The notes under the pieces were generated by a model. The model saw only the letters and a list, made by a program, of their open reading frames with translations, was not told the origin of the DNA and made no database searches. A DNA stretch of 12,863 nt, from assembly GCA_016788685.1 (NCBI GenBank), contig JAEUSS010000400.1, forward strand, positions 1-12,863, in the 5' to 3' direction. Source of the DNA: Prolixibacteraceae bacterium (GTDB lineage Bacteria; Bacteroidota; Bacteroidia; Bacteroidales; Prolixibacteraceae). Positions 1 through 8,613 of the stretch are shown in pieces; within the stretch, counting starts at the first letter, position 1; every line of letters begins with the position of its first letter. The position numbers and the translations under genes were made by a program.

Positions 1-1
1 T

Positions 2-655
<654 letters not shown>

Positions 656-725
656 AATAGTCATTAACCAGTTGCACCGCACTTCGTCCATAAAACAGCA
701 TTCAGGCGTAAGCTTTTCTCCACGT

Positions 726-2636
726 ATGAAACAAACCGCACAAGCATTCTGCATATTCCTGCTCCTCCTGACTTCCCTGCCTGTTTCAGCCCAGAAGAAA
801 AACGAAATTATTGCTACCGTTGGCGGACTTCCGGTTACCAAAAAAGAATTTGAAGCCAATTACCGGAAAAATAACACCAATATTCTGAACGAAAAAGATA
901 AAAAAACTCCTGAAGAGTACCTCGATCTGTACATCAACTTTAAACTGAAAGTACTTGAAGCCGAAAAACTAGGCTACGACACAACCAAAGCATTTGTCGA
1001 CGAACTGAAAGGTTACCGCACGGAATTGGCAAAACCTTACCTGACTGACATAACATTCGACGAAGCCATGGTGCAAACGGCTTACCACCGAACCCTGTAC
1101 GAACGCCAGGCGAGCCACTTGCTGGTTTTGGTTGAGCCCAATGCATCGCCTGCCGATACGCTGGCAGCCTGGAACAAAATTGCAAACCTGAAACAACAAA
1201 TAGTCGCCGGCGCTGATTTCAATGAAATGGCTGCGAAACATTCCGAAGATCCGTCGGCTGTTGAAAATAAAGGACAGCTGGGTTATTTCAGCGCTTTCCA
1301 GATGATTTATCCGTTTGAAGAAAGAGCTTACCGTACCCCCGTCGGGCAGGTTTCTGAAATCGTCCGCACCCGTTTTGGCTATCATCTGATCAAAGTTCAC
1401 GACGAAAGACCTGCCCGGGGAGAAATTAAAGTGGCTCACATCATGAAAATGTTTCCGCGACAAGCCAGCGAAGCGACAATTGCCGCGCTCAAACTGCAGG
1501 CTGACAGCATTTGGCAGAAAGCCGTCTCCGGAGCTGATTTTGCTGAACTGGCAAAAAAACATTCCGACGATAAACAATCGGCAGCAGAAGGCGGTGCCAT
1601 GAATTGGTTCTCATCGGGCAACATGGTTCCGGAATTTGCCGAAGCGGCTTTTGCGCTTAAAAACGACGGAGATATCTCTCCGGTCATTCGCACTCCTTAC
1701 GGCTGGCACATCATCAAAAGACTCGGACTGCGAACCATACTGCCTCTCGAAAAATTACGCCCTGAACTGGAAGCCAAAATCAGGAAAAATCCCGAAATCA
1801 GTCAATACAGCGATGAGGCTTTCGTTCGCCGGCTGCGGACAGAATACCAACTGACTGTAAACGAAAACAATCTGCAAAAACTGAATACCTCCAGCTCATC
1901 AGCCAATGACGTACTGTTCAGTTTTGGCGGTCAGACGTTCTCCTGCGGAAGTTTCACCGAGTACCTTCAAGGACTGACTCCGGACAAAACCCATGCGGAA
2001 GCAAACACAAAAGCTTTGCTCGATCAGTTCATCAATCAAAAATTGCTGGAATACGAAAATACACAACTGGAGAAAAAGTATCCCGAATTCGCCGACATTC
2101 ACCGAGAATACCGGGAGGGAATCCTGCTTTTTAATATTTCGAAAGATAAAATCTGGGATGTAGCCACAACCGACAGCTTGCGCCTGCAGAATTATTATAA
2201 CCAAACCCCGAATAAACATTACTGGAACGATCGTTACAAAGGATGGATCATTCAGGCAAAAGACCTGGAAACCCGTACGAAAGCAGAAACACTGTTCGAT
2301 CAGAACGATTTCGGGAAACAGAAACTTGAAGATATTTTCAACTCCAAAACTGAGAACGCCGTCCGGGTTACCGAAGTCGCAGTTGAGAAAGGTGAAAATC
2401 CAATCATCGATTTTTTCATTTGGAATGGTGCAAAACCTTCAGGTTTTGATGAAACTACTACCTTTGTGCACGGTGAGATTGTTCAGCGCGAACCTAAAAA
2501 CCTGAAAGACGCCTGGGGGCTTTATTCATCCGACTTTCAGGAACAAATTGAAAAAGAATGGATTGACTCTTTACGAAAGCAATATACGATAACAATTAAT
2601 AAAAAAGTACTCAAAAAAATTCAGGCTGTTGAATGA
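726..2636 (+). CDS. Periplasmic peptidyl-prolyl isomerase with two parvulin domains (PpiC/SurA-type)
   Basis: A 636-residue exported foldase likely acting on outer-membrane proteins in the periplasm. A signal peptide covers residues 1-22 (hydrophobic stretch FCIFLLLLTSLPV, cleavage VSA|Q). A SurA_N-like segment follows (about 25-125). Parvulin domain 1 spans about 128-226, with H131 in SHLL, EDPSA and H220 in FGYHLIKV. Parvulin domain 2 spans about 234-335, with H238 in VAHIM, SDDKQSAAEGG and H328 in YGWHIIK. Both thus keep the paired histidines expected of active parvulins. The C-terminal 300 residues are not recognised but are charged, helical-looking and end in KVLKKIQAVE. I chose ATG 726 because the signal peptide starts exactly there; the frame stays open back to 627, but that stretch overlaps guaB and would bury the signal sequence. 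No strong Shine-Dalgarno is seen. The stop overlaps the next start (ATGA). Confidence 0.9.
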   Translation: MKQTAQAFCIFLLLLTSLPVSAQKKNEIIATVGGLPVTKKEFEANYRKNNTNILNEKDKKTPEEYLDLYINFKLKVLEAEKLGYDTTKAFVDELKGYRTELAKPYLTDITFDEAMVQTAYHRTLYERQASHLLVLVEPNASPADTLAAWNKIANLKQQIVAGADFNEMAAKHSEDPSAVENKGQLGYFSAFQMIYPFEERAYRTPVGQVSEIVRTRFGYHLIKVHDERPARGEIKVAHIMKMFPRQASEATIAALKLQADSIWQKAVSGADFAELAKKHSDDKQSAAEGGAMNWFSSGNMVPEFAEAAFALKNDGDISPVIRTPYGWHIIKRLGLRTILPLEKLRPELEAKIRKNPEISQYSDEAFVRRLRTEYQLTVNENNLQKLNTSSSSANDVLFSFGGQTFSCGSFTEYLQGLTPDKTHAEANTKALLDQFINQKLLEYENTQLEKKYPEFADIHREYREGILLFNISKDKIWDVATTDSLRLQNYYNQTPNKHYWNDRYKGWIIQAKDLETRTKAETLFDQNDFGKQKLEDIFNSKTENAVRVTEVAVEKGENPIIDFFIWNGAKPSGFDETTTFVHGEIVQREPKNLKDAWGLYSSDFQEQIEKEWIDSLRKQYTITINKKVLKKIQAVE

Positions 2637-3496
2637 GAATATCTGTTGCATATATAGCCTTTCTGGCCTTTTTACTCACGGCGTGCGACCTGTTTGTTGA
2701 TTCGGGCGAACCGGTGGCTAAGGTTGGCGACCGTGTACTGACCATGAAGGAACTATCCGGATATATACCGAACTATCTGGATGATACTGACAGCGCTCTT
2801 TGGGCTGACGACTACATTAAAAAGTGGGTTCAGCGCGAACTGCTGCTTTTAAAAGCCGAGCAAAACCTGAAAGCCGAAATGAAGGATGTAAGCAAAGAGC
2901 TGGAAGAATACCGCAATTCGCTCATCGTCTTCAGGTACAAAGACGAACTGGTGAAGCAAAAAATGGACACGACAGTTAAAGATACCGACATTCAGAAATA
3001 TTTTAACGAACACCGCGAAAGCTTTATCCTGAACCGGAATATTGTCAAGGCCATTTATATCAAAGTACCGGTTGAAGTTTCGAGCCCGGAAAACATCAAA
3101 GATTTATGTGCCACAGACGATCCGGAAAAGCAGGCCAAGCTGAACGAATATTGCATGAGTTATGCCAAAGCCTACGACCGGTTTAACGACCAGTGGGTAG
3201 CAGCCGACCTGGTTTTGAAAAATACTCCGGTTGATATCACCAACCAGGAACGCTTTCTGGAAAGAAACCGTTTTGTGGAAAGCAGCGATGACATTTATTA
3301 CTATATTGTCTGCATCAGGGATTACCGCCTCGCTGGTCAGGTTTCGCCCATCGAATACGTTCAGAACGACATCCGGAACCTGATTCTGAGCAAGCAAAAA
3401 ATTGAATTTCTGAAACAAATTGAAAAAGATGTGTACAAGGAAGGCCTTGACAATAATAAAGTAAAACTATTTAAAATAAAAAATAATCGTTTATGA
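2633..3496 (+). CDS. SurA-N-like lipoprotein without parvulin domain
   Basis: A 287-residue predicted lipoprotein. The N-terminus is hydrophobic and ends in a lipobox, LTAC with C18 as the lipidated residue, followed by D19. In enterobacteria an Asp at +2 would favour inner-membrane retention; whether that rule holds in Bacteroidota is uncertain. Residues 25-110 (AKVGDRVLTMKEL, then KKWVQRELLLLKAEQN) look like the SurA/PpiC N-terminal chaperone fold, in which a short strand pair is followed by long helices. Residues 115-135 (DTDIQKYFNEHRESF) resemble the segment that precedes a parvulin domain, but no parvulin signature follows. The rest is charged and ends in KVKLFKIKNNRL. It overlaps both neighbours by 4 nt (ATGA), so translation is probably coupled and the three proteins probably work together in outer-membrane protein assembly. 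The exact function is inferred from context. Confidence 0.8.
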   Translation: MRISVAYIAFLAFLLTACDLFVDSGEPVAKVGDRVLTMKELSGYIPNYLDDTDSALWADDYIKKWVQRELLLLKAEQNLKAEMKDVSKELEEYRNSLIVFRYKDELVKQKMDTTVKDTDIQKYFNEHRESFILNRNIVKAIYIKVPVEVSSPENIKDLCATDDPEKQAKLNEYCMSYAKAYDRFNDQWVAADLVLKNTPVDITNQERFLERNRFVESSDDIYYYIVCIRDYRLAGQVSPIEYVQNDIRNLILSKQKIEFLKQIEKDVYKEGLDNNKVKLFKIKNNRL

Positions 3497-4848
3497 TCAG
3501 AAAACTAATTGGGTTGTTTATCCTGTCGGGATGTATTGTAACCAGCAATCAAACCAAAGCACAAGATAAAGTTGTTGACCAGATTGTTGCCGTTGTCGGG
3601 AAAAACATCATTCTGAAATCGGACATTGAAGCTATGTATCAGCAACAGCAGGCACAGGGAATAACCACTGAAGGCGATATGAAATGTGAAATCCTGGAAA
3701 ATCTGCTGATTGAAAAACTGCTGCTCGCCGAAGCCGAACTGGACACCACCATCATGGTCAGCGACAGCCAGCTGAACCAACAGTTGGACCAACGTATCCA
3801 GTATTTCATTTCGCACCTGGGTTCGGAAAAGGAGGTGGAAGCCTACTTCAAAAAATCAATTGTCGACCTGAAAGCCGATTTGGAAGAAGTCATCAAAAAT
3901 CAGCAGATGACCCAGCAAATGCAAGGTAAAATTCTGGACAAGGTAACAATCACACCGGCAGAAGTTCGCTACTACTTCCGGAACCTGCCTGAAAAGGAAA
4001 TTCCGCAGATCGATGCCCAGATTGAATATGCCCAGATCACCGTCCTTCCTACCATCAGTCTGGAAGAAGAAGACCGCATCAAAGCAAGTCTCCGCGACCT
4101 GAAACGCCGCATCGAAAGCGGAGAAAGCGGTTTTGCGCCATTGGCTGTTATGTATTCTGAAGATCCGGGATCGGCCCGTAACGGCGGAGACCTCGACTAC
4201 ATGGGACGCGGAAACCTGGACCCTGCATATGCAGCAGCGGCATTTAACCTGAAAGGCGATAAAATATCGAATGTCGTAAAAAGTGAATTCGGATACCACA
4301 TCATCCAGGTGGTTGACCGCCGGGGAGAGCAAATCAAAACCCGGCACATCCTGATGAAACCTAAAGTTTCACCCCAGGCGATGGAAAAAGCTTTCGGACA
4401 AATCGACAGCATTGCCGATTTCATCCGCAAAGGAACGGTTAAATTCGAAGAAGCTGCCATGCGCTGGTCATACGACAAAAACTCACGCAACAACGGCGGA
4501 GTGGTCATCAATCCTGAATCGGGAGAAGCCAAATGGAGGCTGAATGAACTTGATCCGGATGTCAGCAAGATCATTTCTAAAATGAACATCAACGAAATCT
4601 CGAAACCCTTCCAAACCATCGACGACAAACAACGCCCGGTATACAAAATTGTAAAACTCATCAACAAAAGCGCCGCCCACACCGCAAATCTGCGCGACGA
4701 TTATGTGGAACTGAGCAACATTTACATGAATTCGAAGAAAGAGAAAACACTCGACTCCTGGATTCGCGAGAAACAATCGGGAACTTATGTACACATCGAC
4801 GATACATTCGTGAATTGCAACTTTAAATACAAAGGTTGGGTGAAATAA
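3493..4848 (+). CDS. surA: SurA-like periplasmic chaperone with two degenerate parvulin domains
   Basis: A 451-residue SurA-type protein (E. coli SurA is about 430). The SurA N-terminal signature VDQIVAVVGKNIILKSDIE is at residues 28-46, with long helices to about 165. Parvulin-like domain 1 (about 176-276) keeps YSEDPGSARNGGDL and GYHIIQVV (H269), but the first histidine position reads A180. Parvulin-like domain 2 (about 281-390) keeps RHIL (H285), but the final GWHII-type motif is replaced by PVYKIV. Both domains are therefore probably weak or inactive isomerases, which suggests mainly a chaperone role. The N-terminus can be read as a type I signal (cleavage TKA|Q at 23/24) or as a lipoprotein signal with lipobox LSGC at 11-14. 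The gene starts inside the stop of the lipoprotein gene (ATGA) and is followed at once by a strong terminator, so it is the last gene of the unit. The symbol is given by domain similarity. Confidence 0.88.
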   Translation: MIRKLIGLFILSGCIVTSNQTKAQDKVVDQIVAVVGKNIILKSDIEAMYQQQQAQGITTEGDMKCEILENLLIEKLLLAEAELDTTIMVSDSQLNQQLDQRIQYFISHLGSEKEVEAYFKKSIVDLKADLEEVIKNQQMTQQMQGKILDKVTITPAEVRYYFRNLPEKEIPQIDAQIEYAQITVLPTISLEEEDRIKASLRDLKRRIESGESGFAPLAVMYSEDPGSARNGGDLDYMGRGNLDPAYAAAAFNLKGDKISNVVKSEFGYHIIQVVDRRGEQIKTRHILMKPKVSPQAMEKAFGQIDSIADFIRKGTVKFEEAAMRWSYDKNSRNNGGVVINPESGEAKWRLNELDPDVSKIISKMNINEISKPFQTIDDKQRPVYKIVKLINKSAAHTANLRDDYVELSNIYMNSKKEKTLDSWIREKQSGTYVHIDDTFVNCNFKYKGWVK

Positions 4849-4853
4849 AATAG

Positions 4854-4885
4854 TGTTGTGCCGGAAAAATCCGGCATAACATTTT
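4854..4885 (+). terminator. Rho-independent terminator after the surA-like gene
   Basis: The RNA folds into a 12-bp stem (4854-4865 with 4870-4881, one G·U pair) with an AAAA tetraloop. The core is TGCCGGA / TCCGGCA, and TTTT follows at 4882-4885. It begins 6 nt after the surA stop and separates the chaperone cassette from the moxR–ostA pair. Confidence 0.85.
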
Positions 4886-4942
4886 ACTCCGGAAGTGCCC
4901 CGCACTTTATGAGGCTGGTTAATACAGAACAAGAAAGAAAAG

Positions 4943-5908
4943 ATGGTATTTAAGAATGAAGTGGAAGCTGTAAATGAGCTGGCCATAAAATTTGACCAGT
5001 TACGTTCCGAAATTAAAAAGCGGATTTACGGTCAGGACCAGATCATTGATCAGGTGCTGGTTTCCATGTTTAGCCGGGGGCATTGTTTACTCATCGGCGT
5101 TCCCGGACTTGCCAAAACCTTGTTGGTCAATACGATTTCCGAAGTGCTCGGCCTTCAGTACAAACGCATCCAGTTCACGCCCGACCTGATGCCGTCCGAC
5201 ATCATCGGAACCGAAATTCTGGACAAAGACCGGGAATTTAAGTTTGTCCGCGGCCCCGTTTTTGCCAACATCATTCTGGCTGACGAAATCAACCGGACTC
5301 CGCCCAAAACGCAGGCTGCCCTGCTGGAAGCCATGCAGGAACGCTCGGTGACCGCCGCCGGACAAAAGTACGAACTCGACAAGCCGTTCTTTGTACTGGC
5401 CACTCAAAATCCGATTGAACAAGAAGGAACTTATCCGTTACCCGAAGCACAACTCGACCGGTTTATGTTCTCCATCTGGCTCGACTATCCGGATTTTCAG
5501 GATGAACTGACCATTGTCCGGAATACCACTTCCGACTTTTCCACGCACCTGAAAGAGATCATTTCCAAAGAGGAAATCCGCTATTTTCAGGATTTGGTAC
5601 TGAAAGTTCCGGTGAACGAGAATGTATTGAAATATGCTGTAAATTTGTCGGCTAAAACACGCCCGAATACTGAGCTGGCTGCACCGGTAAGCAACAAATA
5701 CCTCAAATGGGGAGCAGGCCCGCGCGCATCGCAGTACCTGGTTCTGGGAGCAAAAACACTGGCAGCCCTTCGGGGGAAATATTCTCCTGACATTGACGAC
5801 ATTAAAGAAATTGCTGTCAGTATTCTCCGGCACCGGATTATTAAAAATTATAAAGCCGAAGCTGAAAATCTTTCGGTTGAAGATATTATTTCTGAATTGA
5901 TGAAATAG
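4943..5908 (+). CDS. moxR: MoxR-family AAA+ ATPase
   Basis: A 321-residue cytosolic AAA+ ATPase of the MoxR group, which act as chaperone-like ATPases in maturation of protein complexes. The Walker A is GVPGLAKT (residues 52-59), the MoxR variant of GxxGxGKT. Walker B is ILADEINR with D114/E115, sensor 1 is ATQNP (153-157), EGTYPLPEAQLDRF carries the arginine-finger region, and sensor 2 is GAGPRASQ (R261). The length is standard for the family. The ATG at 4943 is preceded by an A/G-rich stretch (AAGAAAGAAAAG), a plausible Bacteroidota-style ribosome site. MoxR genes are often followed by DUF58 and VWA-domain genes. Here the next gene, 4 nt downstream, is an OstA-like protein instead, so the usual partner must lie elsewhere or be replaced. 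The upstream terminator implies a separate promoter within 4886-4942, though no clean TTTG/TAnnTTTG pair was found there. Confidence 0.93.
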   Translation: MVFKNEVEAVNELAIKFDQLRSEIKKRIYGQDQIIDQVLVSMFSRGHCLLIGVPGLAKTLLVNTISEVLGLQYKRIQFTPDLMPSDIIGTEILDKDREFKFVRGPVFANIILADEINRTPPKTQAALLEAMQERSVTAAGQKYELDKPFFVLATQNPIEQEGTYPLPEAQLDRFMFSIWLDYPDFQDELTIVRNTTSDFSTHLKEIISKEEIRYFQDLVLKVPVNENVLKYAVNLSAKTRPNTELAAPVSNKYLKWGAGPRASQYLVLGAKTLAALRGKYSPDIDDIKEIAVSILRHRIIKNYKAEAENLSVEDIISELMK

Positions 5909-5912
5909 CTGA

Positions 5913-7790
5913 ATGACACGATCTGGCTCATCCTTAAAAACAGGCAACCGCCTTATTCTTATCTCTTTAATCTGTTTGCTGGCTTTTTCAGGTAAAGCGC
6001 TGGCGCAAAACAGAAAAAAGGTCGAAATTCTGCATTGCGACCTGCTCGATTTCAACCAGAAGATTGTTGCCAATGCCCAGCAGCTGCTGGGTAATGTAAA
6101 CATCACGGTTGACGGGGCTATGATGTGGTGCGACAGTCTGTACTCGTACACCAACAATACCGTGGATGCATTCGGCAACGTGCATATTGTGCGCGGTGAC
6201 ACGCTCAACATGTATGCCGATTTCATTAACTACAGCGGAGAGACCAAACTGGCCAAAGCCCGCCGTAACGTAAAACTGATCGACAAACAGGTCACCCTGA
6301 CCACCGACTCGCTCGACTACTCGATGATCAACGACCTGGCATCGTACAATTATTCGGGTACGGTAAAAGACTCGACCAACGTACTGACCTCCGTTGTCGG
6401 ACAATATTACGTCAACGAGAAAAAAGCCCTTTTTAAAACTCAGGTAGATGGCGTAACCAAAGACTACAAAATCAAATCGGACACGCTCATTTATTTTACC
6501 AGCACTAAAAAGGTTTTCATTGAAGGACCAACCCACATTTTTAACGAAAAGGATACACTTTATGCGGAATTCGGCTGGTACGACAGCATGAAAAACTACG
6601 CCCGGCTGACTAAAAAACCCCGCATCTGGAATGTCAAACAAAGCGTAAAAGCCGATTCGATCTATTACGACAAGATCAGCGGCGAAGGGCTGGCCATGGG
6701 ACGTGCACGCATTCAGGATATTGAAAACAGCATCATCGTTGTTGGTAACCGCGTCCAGTATAACGATCTGGCAAAAACAGCATTGGCTACCGATTCGGCT
6801 GTACTCATCCAGTACTCCAAAACCGATTCGCTTTTTTTACATGCCGACCGCCTGAGAACGATGCCCGACACCACCACCTCAAAAAAGCCGGTACAGGTAA
6901 AAAAAGGCTCACCAAAAGCAGCATCCCAGGATACTGTTCCTGACTCGCTGACCCTGGCAACTCCAAATCCGGAAGAGCAGGCCCGCATAGAACCAAACGC
7001 TGATACGCCTGACCCCAAAGCAATGAGTGCCGACACTCTGCGCCTGAAAGATCGGAAACCGGATCTTTCTCCCGACGATGTTTTGCCGCCGCCGCAGTTG
7101 CCGTCCGAAGTCATGAAAGCCGAAATCCCACAAGCTGATACCATAAAATCGCCACCCGACCCCCGGCTGGTTCTGGCTTACCATAAAGTGAGGTTCTTCC
7201 GCGAAGACATGCAGGGAAAATGCGACTCGCTGGTCTACTGGTCGAAAGATTCGACCATACAACTATTTACCGAACCGGTAATCTGGTCGGGTAAAAATCA
7301 AATCACCGCAAATTTCATTGAAATAGTCAACCGCAGCAAAGATCCCGACGAAATCCGGATGAAGGAAGACGCGTTTATCATTGCTATGGAAGACGACAGC
7401 CTTCGGTTCAACCAGATCAAAGGAAAAAATATGACAGGCTTTGTCCGCCAGAACAAGTTATACAAAATCGATGTCAACGGAAACGGGCAATCCAACTACT
7501 ATGCCCGCGACAAGAAAGGCATAATCGGCCTGAATAAAGCCGAAAGCAGCAACATTTCCATTTACATGAACGATGGAAAAGTAAAGAAAATCGCGTTCAT
7601 CAAATCGCCGGAAGGAGAACTCAAGCCTTTGGAAGAACTGGAAGAAAGTGACAAACTTTTACCCGGCTTCAAATGGCAGGAAGAGTTCAGGCCCAAAAAC
7701 AAAGAAGACATTTTCAGTCATCCGGCCCCCAAAACGGAAGCGGAAATCAAAGAAAACCTGCTGCCGGTTCCCGGCAAAAGTTTGAGATAG
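5913..7790 (+). CDS. OstA/LptA-like secreted protein with split OstA regions
   Basis: A 625-residue exported protein of the OstA-like (LptA/LptD N-terminal) group, which form β-jellyroll scaffolds that carry lipopolysaccharide across the periplasm. The signal peptide is residues 1-31 (hydrophobic LILISLICLLAF, cleavage ALA|Q). Residues 35-315 show a repeated strand pattern of Asp-Ser/Thr-Leu-x-Tyr type (DSLYSY, DTLNMYAD, DSLDYS, DTLIYF, DTLYAEF, DSIYYD, DSLFLHAD), as expected for stacked jellyroll layers. Residues about 317-417 form a Pro/Asp/Lys-rich, probably disordered linker (SPDDVLPPPQLPS). A second OstA-like part follows (about 418-565, DSLVYWSKDS, IYMNDGKVKKI), then a charged tail. It starts 4 nt after moxR stops and is almost certainly co-transcribed. 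No β-barrel LptD C-terminus is present, so this is a soluble or peripheral component. A specific Lpt role is inferred. Confidence 0.85.
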   Translation: MTRSGSSLKTGNRLILISLICLLAFSGKALAQNRKKVEILHCDLLDFNQKIVANAQQLLGNVNITVDGAMMWCDSLYSYTNNTVDAFGNVHIVRGDTLNMYADFINYSGETKLAKARRNVKLIDKQVTLTTDSLDYSMINDLASYNYSGTVKDSTNVLTSVVGQYYVNEKKALFKTQVDGVTKDYKIKSDTLIYFTSTKKVFIEGPTHIFNEKDTLYAEFGWYDSMKNYARLTKKPRIWNVKQSVKADSIYYDKISGEGLAMGRARIQDIENSIIVVGNRVQYNDLAKTALATDSAVLIQYSKTDSLFLHADRLRTMPDTTTSKKPVQVKKGSPKAASQDTVPDSLTLATPNPEEQARIEPNADTPDPKAMSADTLRLKDRKPDLSPDDVLPPPQLPSEVMKAEIPQADTIKSPPDPRLVLAYHKVRFFREDMQGKCDSLVYWSKDSTIQLFTEPVIWSGKNQITANFIEIVNRSKDPDEIRMKEDAFIIAMEDDSLRFNQIKGKNMTGFVRQNKLYKIDVNGNGQSNYYARDKKGIIGLNKAESSNISIYMNDGKVKKIAFIKSPEGELKPLEELEESDKLLPGFKWQEEFRPKNKEDIFSHPAPKTEAEIKENLLPVPGKSLR

Positions 7791-7844
7791 TGTAACACCA
7801 GCCGGACTGCAACCCGCCAATCAGGAGAAAATAAAAACCGCCCA

Positions 7845-8465
7845 ATGGAACGAAGCTTTTTTGAACGGATCAAACGCATTCAGGCTCTTGCCGAAATCGG
7901 CCTGGAATACTGCAACATCGGTTACGACAAGGAACGCTACGAAGAAATACAGGCCATTTCGCTGGAAATGCTGGAACAGCTCACCGAAGTTCCGGTACCG
8001 AAAATTCAGGCTGTCATTCAGGAAAAAAACGGCTATAAAACGCCGAAGGTTGATGTCCGTGCGGTTGTTTTTAATCCCGAAGGCCGGATTTTGCTGGTTC
8101 AGGAAAAAGCGGACGGATGCTGGTCGTTGCCCGGCGGTTGGGCCGATGTAGGCTATACTCCCCGGCAAATTGCCGAAAAAGAGTGCTTTGAAGAAGCCGG
8201 CCTGGACGTCAAAGCCAGTCGTCTGCTGGCCGTTATGGATAAAACGGCGCAGCGCATGCCTCCTGAATTTGAATACGTGTACAAGTTGTTTATCCGTTGT
8301 GAACCTGCGCACCTGCAAATTGCCTGTGGCACCGAAACCGACAATGTCGGCTGGTTCAGTGAGCATGATTTGCCCGAACTTTCTCAACCTCGCGTCATTG
8401 AATCACAAATCCATCTGATGTTTGCTTATTTCCGGGGCGAAAAAACTGAAGTTCACCTGGACTGA
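7845..8465 (+). CDS. NUDIX hydrolase with N-terminal helical domain (ADP-ribose/nucleotide-sugar pyrophosphatase-like)
   Basis: A 206-residue cytosolic protein. Residues 1-65 form a helical N-terminal domain (FERIKRIQALAEIGLEY, then YEEIQAISLEMLEQL) like that found before NUDIX domains of the 'X-linked nucleoside diphosphate hydrolase' type. The NUDIX fold starts at about 68 (VDVRAVVFNPEGRILLVQE) and contains WSLPGGWADVG. The NUDIX box is at 98-120: G98, then Y104 where Glu is expected, K112 in place of Arg, E113, E116, E117 and G119. The metal-binding REUxEE core is thus kept as KECFEE. Likely substrates are ADP-ribose or other nucleotide-linked compounds, hydrolysed to two phosphates; the exact one cannot be read from sequence. 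It starts 54 nt after ostA. AGGAG at 7823-7827 is 17 nt from the ATG, rather far for a ribosome site, but no other start fits. Confidence 0.92.
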   Translation: MERSFFERIKRIQALAEIGLEYCNIGYDKERYEEIQAISLEMLEQLTEVPVPKIQAVIQEKNGYKTPKVDVRAVVFNPEGRILLVQEKADGCWSLPGGWADVGYTPRQIAEKECFEEAGLDVKASRLLAVMDKTAQRMPPEFEYVYKLFIRCEPAHLQIACGTETDNVGWFSEHDLPELSQPRVIESQIHLMFAYFRGEKTEVHLD

Positions 8466-8472
8466 TCAGCCG

Positions 8473-8529
8473 GCTTCCAAAACCCGGAGGTGTACCGAAA
8501 AACTTCAGATCGCCTCCTTCCCCGGAAGC
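8473..8529 (+). other. Imperfect nested inverted repeat after the NUDIX gene
   Basis: GCTTCC (8473-8478) pairs with GGAAGC (8524-8529), and inside it GGAGG (8486-8490) pairs with CCTCC (8513-8517). The stem is interrupted and no clean T-run follows directly, so it is at best a weak terminator or a leader structure. Confidence 0.3.
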
Positions 8530-8544
8530 TGAAAAGAATTTTGA

Positions 8545-8575
8545 TTTGGAATTTTCTTTCCATTTCGTAGATTTG
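8545..8575 (+). promoter_or_regulatory. Bacteroidota-type primary-sigma promoter for the GH3 gene
   Basis: TTTG (8545-8548) and TAGATTTG (8568-8575) are separated by 19 nt. This matches the -33 TTTG and -7 TAnnTTTG consensus known for the Bacteroides primary sigma factor. A second TTTG lies at 8540-8543. Transcription would start near 8581-8584, giving a leader of about 30 nt before ATG 8614. Confidence 0.7.
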
Positions 8576-8590
8576 CAGACCAGACCAGAC
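8576..8590 (+). repeat. Three tandem copies of CAGAC at the predicted transcription start
   Basis: CAGAC is repeated exactly three times directly after the -7 box and then continues into CGG. It covers the likely +1 position of the GH3 transcript. Confidence 0.6.
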
Positions 8591-8613
8591 CGGTTTACTT
8601 TAAAAACTTACCA

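Noticed and set aside
969..1577. Long minus-strand open frame (202 codons) opposite the first PPIase gene
   Set aside because: It lies wholly inside a well-supported plus-strand gene with signal peptide and two parvulin domains; the peptide resembles no family and is a codon-use shadow.
5988..6641. Minus-strand open frame of 217 codons opposite the OstA-like gene
   Set aside because: It is covered by the real OstA-like CDS and has no family motifs or ribosome site.
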